Of a DNA stretch of 64,000 nt, positions 26,466 through 35,221 are shown piece by piece. Every line of letters starts with the position of its first letter. Position 1 is the stretch's first letter. This DNA is from Embleya sp042956465 (GTDB taxonomy: Bacteria; Actinomycetota; Actinomycetes; Streptomycetales; Streptomycetaceae). Position numbers and translations under genes: made by a program. Under the pieces are notes generated by a model. It searched no databases and was not told the DNA's origin. It worked only from the letters and a program-made list of their open reading frames with translations. The stretch spans positions 248,001 to 312,000 of the forward strand of contig NZ_JBIBGL010000007.1 in assembly GCF_042956465.1 (NCBI RefSeq), in the 5' to 3' direction.

Positions 26466-27499
26466 GAGGCGCCTCCGGCACGGGAACGGGTCAACATCCA
26501 CAGCAGGTACGGGCCGCCGACGGCGGCGGTGAGCACGCCCACCGGCAGCTCGGCGTTCGAGATCAGCATGCGTGCGCCGATGTCCGCCGAGACCACGATC
26601 AGCGCGCCCAGCAGGGCCGAGCACACCAGCGGCACCTGCGGGGTCCGGGCCAGCCGGCGGGCCACCTGCGGCGCCACCAGGGCGACGAAGTCCACCGGCC
26701 CGGCCGCGCCCGTGGCCACCGACGCGAGCAGCACGCCGACCACGACCAGGCCCAGCCGGATCCGGCCGAGCCGCAGCCCGAGGGCGATCGCGGTGTCGTC
26801 GTCGAAGCCGGCCGAACGGGCCGCCCGCGCCGCCCACACGATCGCCGGGACGAGCGCGAGCAGCACCCAGAACAGCGGCTCGCCCTGGGACCAGCCGCGC
26901 CCGTTCAGGCTGCCCGACATCCACACCTTGGCCTGCTGGGCGAGGGTGATGTCGGCCTTGGTCAGGAGCAGGTTGGTGACCGCGGTCAGGGCCACCGAGA
27001 TGCCGACGCCGATCAGGACGAACCGCTGCGCGTTCAGGCCGCGGCGCCAGGCCAGCACGTAGACCAGGAAGGCCGCGATGCTGCCGCCGGCGACCGCGGT
27101 GAGCGGCGTCGCGGTGGGTCCGCCGAGGCCGAAGACCAGGCCGAACACCACGGCCGCCGCGGCGCCGTGCGAGACGCCGATCACGTCCGGGCTGGCCAGC
27201 GGGTTGCGGGCGACGGTCTGGATCAGCGCGCCGGCGATGCCGAAGGCCACCCCGACCATCAGCCCGACCGTCGTACGCGGCAGGCGCAGCGTCTCGACCA
27301 CGATGCTCTCGTCGGCACCCGACAGCACGTCGAGCACCTCGCCGGGCGGGATGAACCGCACCCCCACGCACAGGCTGAGCAGGAAGACGGCCGCGAGCAG
27401 GACTGCCAGGACGCCCGCGAGCACCGCGGAGCGGCGATGCACGAGGAACGAGAAGCGCGGGCGGCGAACCAGGAGATGGCCGTACGGGCGGTTGCTCAT
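26462..27499 (-). CDS. Iron-siderophore ABC importer permease (FecCD family), second subunit
   Basis: The 345-residue membrane protein has about nine to ten helices and the FecCD motif LRLPRTTVGLMVGVAFGIAG followed by QTVARNPLASPDVIGVSHGA, which contacts the ATPase. It overlaps the genes on both sides by 4 bp, so the three importer genes are one translational unit. It would form the translocation channel with the upstream permease. Confidence 0.93.
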   Translation of the reverse strand: MSNRPYGHLLVRRPRFSFLVHRRSAVLAGVLAVLLAAVFLLSLCVGVRFIPPGEVLDVLSGADESIVVETLRLPRTTVGLMVGVAFGIAGALIQTVARNPLASPDVIGVSHGAAAAVVFGLVFGLGGPTATPLTAVAGGSIAAFLVYVLAWRRGLNAQRFVLIGVGISVALTAVTNLLLTKADITLAQQAKVWMSGSLNGRGWSQGEPLFWVLLALVPAIVWAARAARSAGFDDDTAIALGLRLGRIRLGLVVVGVLLASVATGAAGPVDFVALVAPQVARRLARTPQVPLVCSALLGALIVVSADIGARMLISNAELPVGVLTAAVGGPYLLWMLTRSRAGGAS

Positions 27500-28518
27500 C
27501 CGGACACCACCGGCTTGCGGCGCACCAGCACCACCAGGATCGGCACCCCGATCAGCGCGGTCATCGCGCCCACCTCGACCTCGGCGGGCGGGAAGACGAT
27601 CCGACCCAGGACGTCGGCGACCAACAACAGGATCGGCGCGAGCAGCGCCGACATGGCCAGCACCCAGCGGTGATCGGTGCCCACCAGAGCGCGCGCGGCA
27701 TGCGGGACGGCCAGGCCGACGAAGGAGATCGGGCCGGTCGCGGCCACCGCGACGCCGGTCAGTACGGTCGCCCCCAGGCCGCCGATCACCCGGATCCGGT
27801 TCACCTTGTGCCCCAGCCCCTTGGCCACGTCGTCGCCCAGCGCGAGCGCGTCCAGGCCGCGTGCGGTGGAGGCCACCAGGAGCAGGCCCACGCCGACGAA
27901 CGGCAACATCTGCCAGGCCACTTCGTCGGTGCGTCCGGACAACGAGCCGACCAGCCAGAACCGGTACTGGTCCAGCGTGCCCTGATCGGTGGTGAGCACC
28001 AGCGTGATCACCGCGCCGAGCGTGGCCGCCAGGGCCTGCCCGGACAGGGCGAGCTTGACCGGGGTGGCGCCGCCGCGCCCGCGCGCCGCGACCGCGTACA
28101 CCAGCACTCCCGTGCACAGCGCGCCGGCGAAGCCGAACCACACGTATCCGGTCAGGCTGCTCACGCCGAAGACCGAGATCGCGGTCACCACGCCGGTGGC
28201 GGCGCCGTTGCTGATGCCCAGGATGCCGGGCTCGGCGATCGGATTGCGGGTCAGCCCCTGCATGCAGGCGCCGGCGATGCCCAGCGACGCGCCGACCAGG
28301 AGTGCGACGGCGGTACGCGGCAGGCGCATGGAGTTGACCACGATCGCGTCGTTGGAGTCGCCGCCGTGCACGAGGGCGTCCAGGACGACGCTCGGTGCGA
28401 TGGCTCGGCTGCCCACGGCGAGGCTGAGCAGACACACGGCGGCGAGCACGAACAGGGCCGAGACCAGGTAGAGGACTCGGCGCTCGATCGGGCGACCCCG
28501 CGTCGGGAGGACATTCAC
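27496..28518 (-). CDS. Iron-siderophore ABC importer permease (FecCD family), first subunit
   Basis: The 340-residue FecCD permease carries MRLPRTAVALLVGASLGIAG and QGLTRNPIAEPGILGISNGA. It is the first gene of the importer operon. The GTG start lies only a few bases after a DtxR-type iron box, so transcription should be blocked when iron is plentiful. A substrate-binding lipoprotein is missing here and must be encoded elsewhere. No siderophore biosynthesis gene is adjacent. Confidence 0.93.
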   Translation of the reverse strand: MNVLPTRGRPIERRVLYLVSALFVLAAVCLLSLAVGSRAIAPSVVLDALVHGGDSNDAIVVNSMRLPRTAVALLVGASLGIAGACMQGLTRNPIAEPGILGISNGAATGVVTAISVFGVSSLTGYVWFGFAGALCTGVLVYAVAARGRGGATPVKLALSGQALAATLGAVITLVLTTDQGTLDQYRFWLVGSLSGRTDEVAWQMLPFVGVGLLLVASTARGLDALALGDDVAKGLGHKVNRIRVIGGLGATVLTGVAVAATGPISFVGLAVPHAARALVGTDHRWVLAMSALLAPILLLVADVLGRIVFPPAEVEVGAMTALIGVPILVVLVRRKPVVSG

Positions 28519-28522
28519 TGGA

Positions 28523-28541
28523 GAAGGCTAGGCTGGCCTAA
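28523..28541 (-). promoter_or_regulatory. DtxR/DmdR-type iron box
   Basis: The 19-mer GAAGGCTAGGCTGGCCTAA matches the actinobacterial iron-box consensus TTAGGTTAGGCTAACCTAA at 14 of 19 positions. It lies 5 bases upstream of the first importer start, an ideal place for Fe(II)-dependent repression. Confidence 0.75.
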
Positions 28542-28823
28542 TATGTCCGGCTCAGCCGGGGGCCCGACGTCACCCAGGGTCGCCGGGCGACTGCGCCCGC
28601 CGCGCCCGGGGGGCCGCTGCCGACGCGTCCCCGTCGACCGTGCACGCGGCCTCGACCCGAGTGGCTCGGGCCGTGCTCTTCGGCGGGGTTCGGCGCCTTC
28701 GGCGGTCCTCGGGTGCATATCAATCGGTGGGCAACTCCGCTCAAGATGTGCGTATTTGACGGTAGCTCTACCCTTTCGAGTGAATCCGGTAGAGATTCGG
28801 GCCAAAGCCGTCAATGCTGCCGG

Positions 28824-29519
28824 ATGATCGCTCTCATGAGCGCATGGGGTCGGGCGCGCCGGTGGGGGTGCGTGGTCGGGGCGGGGGCTTTGTTGGCTGC
28901 TCCGGCCGGTGTGGCGTGGGCGGGGTCGAGTGCCGGCGGCGGCCACACGCCGGGCACGAGTGTGGATGTGTGCGTCTCGATCGGCAGTTCGCCCGGGGCG
29001 AGCGTGCGGGTCGACGTGATTCCGGCCACCGGGCCGCCGACCGGCGGGATCGGGCTGAAGGTCGATTTCAGGCTGGTGCGGGACGGCTCGTGCCGGCCCA
29101 CGTCCAAGCCGTCGCCGTCGCCGACCAAACCCAAACCCAAGCCCACGCCGTCCACGCGACCGCCGACCACGGCACCGCCGAAGCCCACGCCGGTGCGTAC
29201 GCCGCCGCCCGCGGTCCGGTCCACGCCGGTCGCGGTCGTGCTGCCCGAGTCGACCCCGCCGGTGCGGCCGACCCCGCCGGCCCCGAAGCCGCCGAGTACA
29301 CCGCCGCCGACGAGTCCGCCGGTCGTGACTCCGCCACCGTTGCAACCGATCGCGGTCCGGCGTCCGGTGGCCCGCCCGCCCGCGGCGGCACCTCCGGTGC
29401 GCGGGAGGTCGATCGTCACCACGACGCTGCTGATCACCGCGCCCGCGGTCCTGGCGGGCGCCGCGCTCAAGCCGCGTGGGCGCGCCGGTGCCCGCGGTTC
29501 CGGCGGCGGTTCGCGCTGA
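28824..29519 (+). CDS. Exported proline-rich surface protein
   Basis: The protein of about 231 residues has an arginine-containing signal peptide (SAWGRARRWGCVVGAGALLA, with AWA as probable cleavage site). A short globular part (about 40-90) with two cysteines follows, then a long Pro/Thr/Lys-rich wall-spanning region, and a C-terminal hydrophobic helix (TTTLLITAPAVLAGAAL) with a basic tail. This is the layout of a wall-associated, membrane-anchored protein. Two in-frame ATGs (28824, 28836) are possible and neither has a good ribosome site. Function is unknown. Confidence 0.6.
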   Translation: MIALMSAWGRARRWGCVVGAGALLAAPAGVAWAGSSAGGGHTPGTSVDVCVSIGSSPGASVRVDVIPATGPPTGGIGLKVDFRLVRDGSCRPTSKPSPSPTKPKPKPTPSTRPPTTAPPKPTPVRTPPPAVRSTPVAVVLPESTPPVRPTPPAPKPPSTPPPTSPPVVTPPPLQPIAVRRPVARPPAAAPPVRGRSIVTTTLLITAPAVLAGAALKPRGRAGARGSGGGSR

Positions 29520-29676
29520 GGCCCGGCATACCGAACTCCTGCGGTTCCCGCAGCGGTTCCGCCCGTCCGATTCGTTGCCGGCGGGCGGCTGCTCGGTTCT
29601 CGTCCGGGCGCTGTGGACCGCACTCCTTCCGTCCATGCGCTCGGCTCCATCGGAATCCTCGATCCGGAGGTCACCC

Positions 29677-30438
29677 ATGACCCATTGGGTTGTACTGGCG
29701 CTCGCGATGGCCGCGGTGTGCGCGGTCGTCTTGGCGGTCGTCGTGCTCAAGTCGCGCCGGTTGCCGGACGACGACGATCCGTCGGCAACCCCGGACGTAC
29801 TCGAATACATGACGATGATGATCGGCGTGGTCTACGCGATCGTGCTCGGCCTCGCGATCGCCGGTGTGTGGGAGGGGCGGGGCGCGGCCGAGGACGAGGT
29901 GCGGCACGAGGCGCAGGCGCTGCACGAGGTCAGCGAGCGGGTCCGGGTCTATCCGCCGCCGGTGCGCGACCAGATCCGGGCGGACATCGACGCCTATGTG
30001 AAGTACGTGGTCCGGAAGGAGTGGTCCTACATGGCCGATCACGGCGAACTCTCCGACCGAGGCTCGCAGTTGTTCGAAACGGTGCGGCACCGGGCCACCG
30101 ACTTCGTGCCGCAGGGCGATCAGGAAACGCAGATGTACCAGCCGATCCTGGACCAGATCGCGATCGCGGACGACGCCCGTCAGGCGCGGGGCGGGCAAGC
30201 CGGTTCGTCGATGCCGGGGCTGGTGTGGTTCGGCCTGATCGTCGGTGCCGTGGTCACCGTCGGCATGATCTTCACGCTGCAGATCCGCAGATCCGCACCG
30301 GAGTTGATCGTGGCCGGGCTGTTCAGTGCGCTGATCGCGTTCCTGCTGTTCCTGATCTGGGACCTGGATGCGCCGTTCGGCCAGGGCATGACGGCGGCTT
30401 CGGACGCCTTCGTGTCGCTGTTCCCCGGAGCCGGATAG
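29677..30438 (+). CDS. DUF4239-family (bestrophin-like) membrane protein
   Basis: The 253-residue protein has two N-terminal helices (HWVVLALAMAAVCAVVLAVV; MMIGVVYAIVLGLAIAGVW), a soluble helical middle (about 65-165) and two C-terminal helices. The spacing and the EDEVRHEAQALHEV stretch after the second helix fit DUF4239, a family of uncertain function sometimes likened to bestrophin channels. GGAGG lies six bases before the ATG. A hairpin follows the stop. Confidence 0.78.
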   Translation: MTHWVVLALAMAAVCAVVLAVVVLKSRRLPDDDDPSATPDVLEYMTMMIGVVYAIVLGLAIAGVWEGRGAAEDEVRHEAQALHEVSERVRVYPPPVRDQIRADIDAYVKYVVRKEWSYMADHGELSDRGSQLFETVRHRATDFVPQGDQETQMYQPILDQIAIADDARQARGGQAGSSMPGLVWFGLIVGAVVTVGMIFTLQIRRSAPELIVAGLFSALIAFLLFLIWDLDAPFGQGMTAASDAFVSLFPGAG

Positions 30439-30459
30439 CCGGCCGCCGGCGGACGCGTG

Positions 30460-30502
30460 GCGCCGGCCGGGCGCCGACGAGAAGGCGACGCCCGCCCGGC
30501 GC
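30460..30502. terminator. Probable bidirectional terminator
   Basis: Arms 30460-30476 and 30486-30502 pair at 15 of 17 positions around a nine-base loop. They lie between the convergent DUF4239 and response-regulator genes. Confidence 0.55.
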
Positions 30503-30622
30503 TCGGAACATGGAGGGCTCTGATAACGGGCCTGGGAAGGTGGCCTCCAGCCGGCAGGCCGGGCCGGGCCGAGTCGGGCCCTTGCCGCAACCGGCGCCGC
30601 GGTCGTCCCGTGCGCCGCCGGA

Positions 30623-31291
30623 TCAGGTGTCGGAGGCGTCGTGCACGAGGAGGGCGATCTGCACGCGGTTGTTCAGGTCGAGCTTGGTCAGCAGGCGGGA
30701 TACGTATGCCTTGACGGTTGCGATGCTGATCGAGAGTTCCTTGCCGATCTCGGCATTGGTGTGGCCCTTGCCGACGAGCGCGGCCACGGCGCGTTCGCCC
30801 TCGCTGAGGCGGTCGAGTGCCGCCCGGGCGCGGGCTCGGCGCGGGTCGAGGCCGGCCGCGGCCACGTAGGTCATCATGCGGCGCATCACGTCGGGGGAGA
30901 GCATCGGTTCGCCGCCGGCGACGCGGCGGATCGCCTCGATGATGTCCGGCGGCGGGGTGTGCTTGAGCAGGAAGCCGCTCGCGCCCGCGCGCATCGCCTT
31001 GAGGATGTGGTCGTCGGTGTCGAAGGTGGTCATCACGATCACCTCCGGCGCCTCGGGCCTGGCCCGCACCGCGGCGGTCGCGGCCAGGCCGTCCACCCGG
31101 GGCATACGGATGTCCATCAGCACCACGTCGGGGCGATGCGCGTCGACCGCGCCGAGCACGTCGGCACCGTCGGCCACCTCCGCCACCACGCGCACGTCGG
31201 GCAGCCCGGAGAGCATCATCGAGAGTCCGGCCCGCACGAGCGCGTCGTCGTCGACGACGAGGACCCGTACACAGCCGTCGGCGGTAGTCAT
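30623..31291 (-). CDS. NarL/LuxR-family response regulator
   Basis: The 222-residue protein has a receiver domain with phosphoacceptor D60 (VVLMDIRMP) and a C-terminal LuxR helix-turn-helix (LSEGERAVAALVGKGHTNAEIGKELSIS is cut here as two parts: LSEGERAVAALVGKG and HTNAEIGKELSIS). Its start overlaps the kinase stop by 4 bp, so kinase and regulator are made together. Target genes cannot be seen; no obvious regulated partner lies next to it. Confidence 0.93.
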   Translation of the reverse strand: MTTADGCVRVLVVDDDALVRAGLSMMLSGLPDVRVVAEVADGADVLGAVDAHRPDVVLMDIRMPRVDGLAATAAVRARPEAPEVIVMTTFDTDDHILKAMRAGASGFLLKHTPPPDIIEAIRRVAGGEPMLSPDVMRRMMTYVAAAGLDPRRARARAALDRLSEGERAVAALVGKGHTNAEIGKELSISIATVKAYVSRLLTKLDLNNRVQIALLVHDASDT

Positions 31292-32505
31292 TTGGCCAAC
31301 GGTAGCCAGACTCGGAGTCGGAAGTCACCGTCACCGGTGCGCCCGTGCTCGAGTCGGCCGCCGATCAGCGCCACCCGCTCGCGCAGCCCGATCAGTCCGG
31401 CGCCGGCACCGGGAATGCCGCTGCTCGTGGGGCCGAGCGGCAACCGGTTGACCACTTCGATGGCGAGGCCGTCCTCGGGGGCCGGTGCGACCAGCACGTG
31501 CACGTGTGCGCCGGGAGCATGCTTGCGGGCGTTGGTCAGACCCTCCTGGACGATCCGGTAGGCATGCCGGCCGGTGCGCCCGGACACCGAGGGGAGGTCG
31601 GCGAGGTCGAGTTGCACGGTCGTACCGGCCTGTCGGGACTCCTCGATCAGTGCGGGCAGGTCGCTGAGCACCGGTTGCGGGCGCTCGGGCTCATTGCCCT
31701 CGGTTTCGTCGGGGTGGGCGCGCAGTACGCCGATCACCTCGCGCAGGTCTTCCAGCGCCTCGAACGCGCACTGTCGGATGACCTCGGCGGCGCGTGCCTC
31801 CTCGGGTGTCGCACCGGCCCGGTATTCGAGTGCGCCCGCGTGAATCGCGAGCAGTGAGATCCGGTGCGCGAGCACGTCGTGCATCTCCCGGGCGAGCCGC
31901 TCGCGTTCGAGGTGGCGGGCCTCCTCCACGCGCAGCCGCTGGCCCTCCTCGGCCTGCCGGGCGCGCTCGCGCCAGGACGCGGTGAGCTGCCGCTGGGACC
32001 GGATGAGCATGCCGGTGACCACCGCGATGGTGATCAGCAGGAGCATCGCCAGGACGCCTGTCCAGTAGGAGCGTACGGATTCCGCGCCGACCCAGAACGT
32101 GCCTGAGATCAGCGCGACCTGGAACGCGGCGACGGACACGCTGATTCGCCATGGTCGATGGATCGCCAGGTTGAGCAGGACGACCGGGCCCGAGCCGGTG
32201 ACGGCCGCCGAGAAGAATCCGACCACCACCCAGACCACGGCGAGCCGGGTCGGTCGACTGCGGCGATACAGCAGCAGGGCCGCGAACATGATGCCGCCGA
32301 GGACCGCCTCGACCCAGACGTTCGGCGCCCGGTCCTCCTCCTCGAGCGCGGTCGCGAGGATCATCGAGCCGAACACGAGCGCGCCGAGGGCGTAGCCGAG
32401 GTCGGCGGCCCATTCGCGGCGGGTCCGCGCCGGGCGATCTGCCGGGCGCGTGGGGGCGACCGGCTCGGCTGCCGGATCGGCGGGGCGGGTGCGGATCTTG
32501 AACAC
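31288..32505 (-). CDS. NarL-type sensor histidine kinase
   Basis: The 405-residue kinase has about five membrane helices (36-170) with short loops and no large outside sensor. A HisKA_3 dimerisation motif follows, with phosphoacceptor H209 (REMHDVLAHRIS), then an HATPase domain (VQEGLTNARKHAPG and GLIGLRERVALIGG). It should phosphorylate the overlapping response regulator. The intramembrane-type sensor suggests it senses membrane or cell-wall stress, by analogy with other small actinobacterial kinases of this kind. Confidence 0.93.
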   Translation of the reverse strand: MFKIRTRPADPAAEPVAPTRPADRPARTRREWAADLGYALGALVFGSMILATALEEEDRAPNVWVEAVLGGIMFAALLLYRRSRPTRLAVVWVVVGFFSAAVTGSGPVVLLNLAIHRPWRISVSVAAFQVALISGTFWVGAESVRSYWTGVLAMLLLITIAVVTGMLIRSQRQLTASWRERARQAEEGQRLRVEEARHLERERLAREMHDVLAHRISLLAIHAGALEYRAGATPEEARAAEVIRQCAFEALEDLREVIGVLRAHPDETEGNEPERPQPVLSDLPALIEESRQAGTTVQLDLADLPSVSGRTGRHAYRIVQEGLTNARKHAPGAHVHVLVAPAPEDGLAIEVVNRLPLGPTSSGIPGAGAGLIGLRERVALIGGRLEHGRTGDGDFRLRVWLPLAK

Positions 32506-32722
32506 GTTCGCAGCCTAGGCAGCGCCACCCCGGCTTCGGCAGTGACCGGGGGTCGACGCCGTCATCGACTTTGGTCTGTGTTCGCGAGCCGGACGGCGCG
32601 TGCTCTCGTGCGCGGAGCGGGGCCGATCCGGGCCACCCGGCGGTCGCACCGGCCCACCACCGGACCGGGCCGACGTAGCGCCCACGCGACGGCCCCGCCC
32701 GCCGCGTCGTACCGCGCGTCGC

Positions 32723-33262
32723 TCAGCCGATCTCGGAGAGGCAGTACGTGCTTCCGTAGGTCGGGACCCCGTTGCGCGTCCAGTAGCTGGAGTACGTGTA
32801 GTCCGCGCCGCTGACGTTCTCGCACGGCCTGCCGGCCGTCGTGTAGGGGAACACGCGCAGGACCTTGAAGTTGGCCTTGGGGTCGGAGCACCCGACCGAT
32901 TGCAGTTGCTCCTGGCTCCCGCTCGTGTTGATCCTGCCGCTGAGGCATTCGCCCTTGTCGTACGCGGTCTTGGTGCTCTCCGGGGTCGCCGAGGACTGGG
33001 CGGTCCTGGTGGCCCGGCTCGTGGCCGACGGGTACTCGCCTGCCCGGGTCGTGGTCGAGACGGGCGTCGTCGGCGCGTAGCGCGGGACGAACAGCGCGGA
33101 CGCGGAAGCGGAAGCGGAAGCCGTACTCGTGGCCGAGGTGGAGACGTGCGCGGTGTTCTTGCCATCCCCGTCGCAGGCCCCGACCAGAAGGAGGACGGCC
33201 GACACGGCCACGATCACCCCGAACGGTGTGCGCCCGCCGATCGACCCGATCCGATGGTTCAT
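32723..33262 (-). CDS. Lipoprotein, LppU/SCO3897-like
   Basis: The 179-residue protein has a lipobox LLVGAC with the lipidated cysteine at residue 30. A Ser/Thr/Ala-rich linker (about 35-85) follows, then a C-terminal domain with four cysteines (GECLSG, VGCSD, RPCENV, TYCLSE) that likely form two disulfides. The pattern resembles the LppU/SCO3897 family of actinobacterial surface lipoproteins of unknown function. The ATG at 33262 has AAAGGG eight bases before it; longer starts are possible but would displace the signal peptide. Confidence 0.7.
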   Translation of the reverse strand: MNHRIGSIGGRTPFGVIVAVSAVLLLVGACDGDGKNTAHVSTSATSTASASASASALFVPRYAPTTPVSTTTRAGEYPSATSRATRTAQSSATPESTKTAYDKGECLSGRINTSGSQEQLQSVGCSDPKANFKVLRVFPYTTAGRPCENVSGADYTYSSYWTRNGVPTYGSTYCLSEIG

Positions 33263-33423
33263 GACGATGCCCTTTCCGTGCCGTGCCATCCACTCGGCGA
33301 CACCGCAGAACCATGGCCGCCCCCGATTCGCCTCGGCAACCGAATCGCGCGCAATCAAGGGGACTCCCTCAACCGCCACACCCGACGACCACCACCCGGG
33401 CGAGGCGTCGGAGCAGGCGCGGG

Positions 33424-33843
33424 TCAGTCCGCCGCGACGGTCCTGACGTCGCGCTGCCGCGGCTCCTTGCACACGTCCGCCACCGTCGCGAAGTAGTTGT
33501 CGACGTGCAGCACGACGAGGTCATGGTGGACGGCGGTTGCACAGATCAGGAGATCCAACGGTCCCGCCGCACGATGCCGGCCATGCTGGGTGAGTTTGTA
33601 TTGCGCGGTCTCCACCCAGCGCCAAGCGTTCTTCGGGACTTGTACCGGGCTGCACAGATCGTCGATCAGGTCGGCCAACTCGTCACGATGGGCAGGGCCG
33701 ATCGCGGAGTACAAGAACTCGACGCGGGTCGGTTCGCAGATGTGCAGCGCTCCCGCTGCGGCGTGGCCCTCCCATGCGCGACCGGCTCCGGGAGTGCGGA
33801 ACAGGTGCCAGAGTGCGGAAGTGTCGAGGAGATATCGGATCAC
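33424..33843 (-). CDS. vapC: VapC-type PIN-domain ribonuclease toxin
   Basis: The 139-residue PIN domain protein has the four acidic metal-site residues D7 (LLDTSALW), E42, D97 (GPLDLLICA) and D115 (HVDNYF). VapC toxins cleave tRNA or rRNA and stop growth when free of antitoxin. The start overlaps the antitoxin stop by 4 bp (ATGA), the usual arrangement for VapBC. Confidence 0.9.
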   Translation of the reverse strand: MIRYLLDTSALWHLFRTPGAGRAWEGHAAAGALHICEPTRVEFLYSAIGPAHRDELADLIDDLCSPVQVPKNAWRWVETAQYKLTQHGRHRAAGPLDLLICATAVHHDLVVLHVDNYFATVADVCKEPRQRDVRTVAAD

Positions 33844-34073
33844 TCGAAGGCCGCCCGCCGGGCCTTCTCGGCCGCGGCGTGCGCCTCCGCTGCCTGATCG
33901 AACTCACCACGCATGCCCCGCTCGACCAGATTCTCCAGCGCTTCGAGGCGCTTGACGCGGGCCACATAGTCGCGAAGCGCAGCGTTGACCGTTTCCTTTT
34001 TGGTCGTCGTGCCCATGAGCCGCATTGCCTCGGCAAGAGCTTCGTCATCGAGATCTATTTGGGTGACCGACAT
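33840..34073 (-). CDS. vapB: VapB-type antitoxin
   Basis: The 77-residue protein has a ribbon-helix-helix N-terminus (SVTQIDLDDEALAEAMRLMG, then TTKKETVNAALRDYV) for DNA binding and a charged C-terminal helix to cover the toxin. A strong ribosome site (GGGAGGG) precedes its ATG. It should bind the dyad just upstream and repress its own operon together with VapC. Confidence 0.88.
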   Translation of the reverse strand: MSVTQIDLDDEALAEAMRLMGTTTKKETVNAALRDYVARVKRLEALENLVERGMRGEFDQAAEAHAAAEKARRAAFE

Positions 34074-34094
34074 CCGTCCCTCCCGATGTTGGTT

Positions 34095-34124
34095 ATGTGG
34101 GTAATCAGTGTACATGACCCACAT
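34095..34124. promoter_or_regulatory. Probable VapBC operator dyad
   Basis: Perfect arms ATGTGGGT (34095-34102) and ACCCACAT (34117-34124) are separated by 14 bases, 22 bp upstream of the vapB start. The right arm and the stop region of the HxlR-type gene overlap, so the operator is partly coding. Confidence 0.6.
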
Positions 34125-35022
34125 CGACCGAGTCGGGGCGGAGTTCCGTGTTGCAGGCGTTGCAGGTCCAGCGGGGGATCAGTGGGTTGTCGCAGGTGAC
34201 GTGGGTGATGCGGACGCCGGCGAGGCCGTCGGCGGTGAAGCGTTGTTCGGACCAGGCGATCAGGAAGGCGAAGGTCGGGAAGAAGTCGTGGCCCTTGGGG
34301 GTCAGTCGGTAACCGGTGCGCCGGGCGCCTTCCCGGAGCGGGACGCGGGTCAGGATGCCCTCGTCGGTGAGCAGGCCCAGGCGGGTGGTCAGGGTGTGCG
34401 GGGCGGTGTCGTGCAGCAGGCGTTGGAAGTCGCCGAAGCGGTGCACGCCCAGGAACGCGGCGGCCAGGATCGCCGTGGAGGTGCGATCGGCCAGGACGGC
34501 CGCCGCGGCGATCGGGGAGTGCTCGCCGGTCGCGGCGGCCGAGCGGTGGTAGCGCCGCCTCGGGTTGGTGGCCGCGGCCGGTACCGCCGGGTCGCGCACC
34601 GCGGCGGTGTCCCGTGCGCTCACCCCGATCGCCCCGCACGCGCCGCAGCCGAAGATCGGATCGAAGGCGTGTCCGCAGGTCAGGTGGCGTGGGCGGGCCC
34701 GGACCCGAAGCGGCGAGGTGGGCGCCCAGCGGCGGTCCCAGGCGTTGATCGCCATGAACGCCGGCCACAGGTCCTCGCCCGCGTCGGTCAGCCGGTACTC
34801 CTGGCGTGGCCCGGCGACGGCCAGTACACCGTCGGCCAGCAGATCGCGCAGCCGTCGGGTGAGCACCGGGTCGGAGATGGCCAGCGCCGACTTGAGGTCG
34901 CCGAACCGCACCGGGCCGGCCAGTGCGGCCCGCACGATCAGCAGATTCCACAGGTCGCCCATCACCAGCAGGCCGTGACCCAGCGAGGTGGGGGCCGGGG
35001 GCGGGGCGGGGGCAGTCTCCAT
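34105..35022 (-). CDS. Double-HxlR transcriptional regulator
   Basis: The 305-residue protein contains two HxlR winged-helix units. The first (about 12-90) has VMGDLWNLLIVRAALAGPVR, then FGDLKSALAISDPVLTRRL. The second (about 165-255) has LADRTSTAILAAAFLGVHR, then FGDFQRLLHDTAPHTLTTRL. Each is followed by a CxxC element: CGACG after the first, CNAC after the second, so zinc binding is possible. HxlR proteins normally are single domain and dimerise; this one may act as a built-in dimer. It is divergent from the carotenoid-oxygenase operon and probably controls it. Confidence 0.8.
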   Translation of the reverse strand: METAPAPPPAPTSLGHGLLVMGDLWNLLIVRAALAGPVRFGDLKSALAISDPVLTRRLRDLLADGVLAVAGPRQEYRLTDAGEDLWPAFMAINAWDRRWAPTSPLRVRARPRHLTCGHAFDPIFGCGACGAIGVSARDTAAVRDPAVPAAATNPRRRYHRSAAATGEHSPIAAAAVLADRTSTAILAAAFLGVHRFGDFQRLLHDTAPHTLTTRLGLLTDEGILTRVPLREGARRTGYRLTPKGHDFFPTFAFLIAWSEQRFTADGLAGVRITHVTCDNPLIPRWTCNACNTELRPDSVDVGHVH

Positions 35023-35026
35023 GGGC

Positions 35027-35150
35027 GAAGTATTCCTTCGGTCGCATGCACGGGCGCGACGAGGCTCCGGAACCGGCCGCGGCCGGCGATCCCGGGAGCC
35101 TCGAATGCTTCGAGAGCCTCGATCCGGCTACTTCCACTCTGGAAGTATTC
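35027..35150. promoter_or_regulatory. Divergent operator with repeated GAAGTATTC
   Basis: GAAGTATTC occurs at 35027-35035, within the leader of the HxlR-type gene, and again at 35142-35150. The second copy overlaps a perfect dyad ACTTCCA-CTC-TGGAAGT (35130-35146). These AT-richer motifs in a GC-rich spacer are the likely binding sites of the double-HxlR regulator. Confidence 0.55.
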
Positions 35151-35221
35151 GAACCCTCGGGTTAGCCTCCCGGCATACGCGCGTCCCCGTCCGGCGAGTT
35201 CGAACCGATCTCGGAGTGGCC

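Noticed and set aside
28811..29674. 287-residue reverse frame opposite the proline-rich exported protein
   Set aside because: It is Gly/Thr-rich mirror sequence of a proline-rich gene without a signal or ribosome site. The forward frame has a signal peptide and C-terminal anchor.
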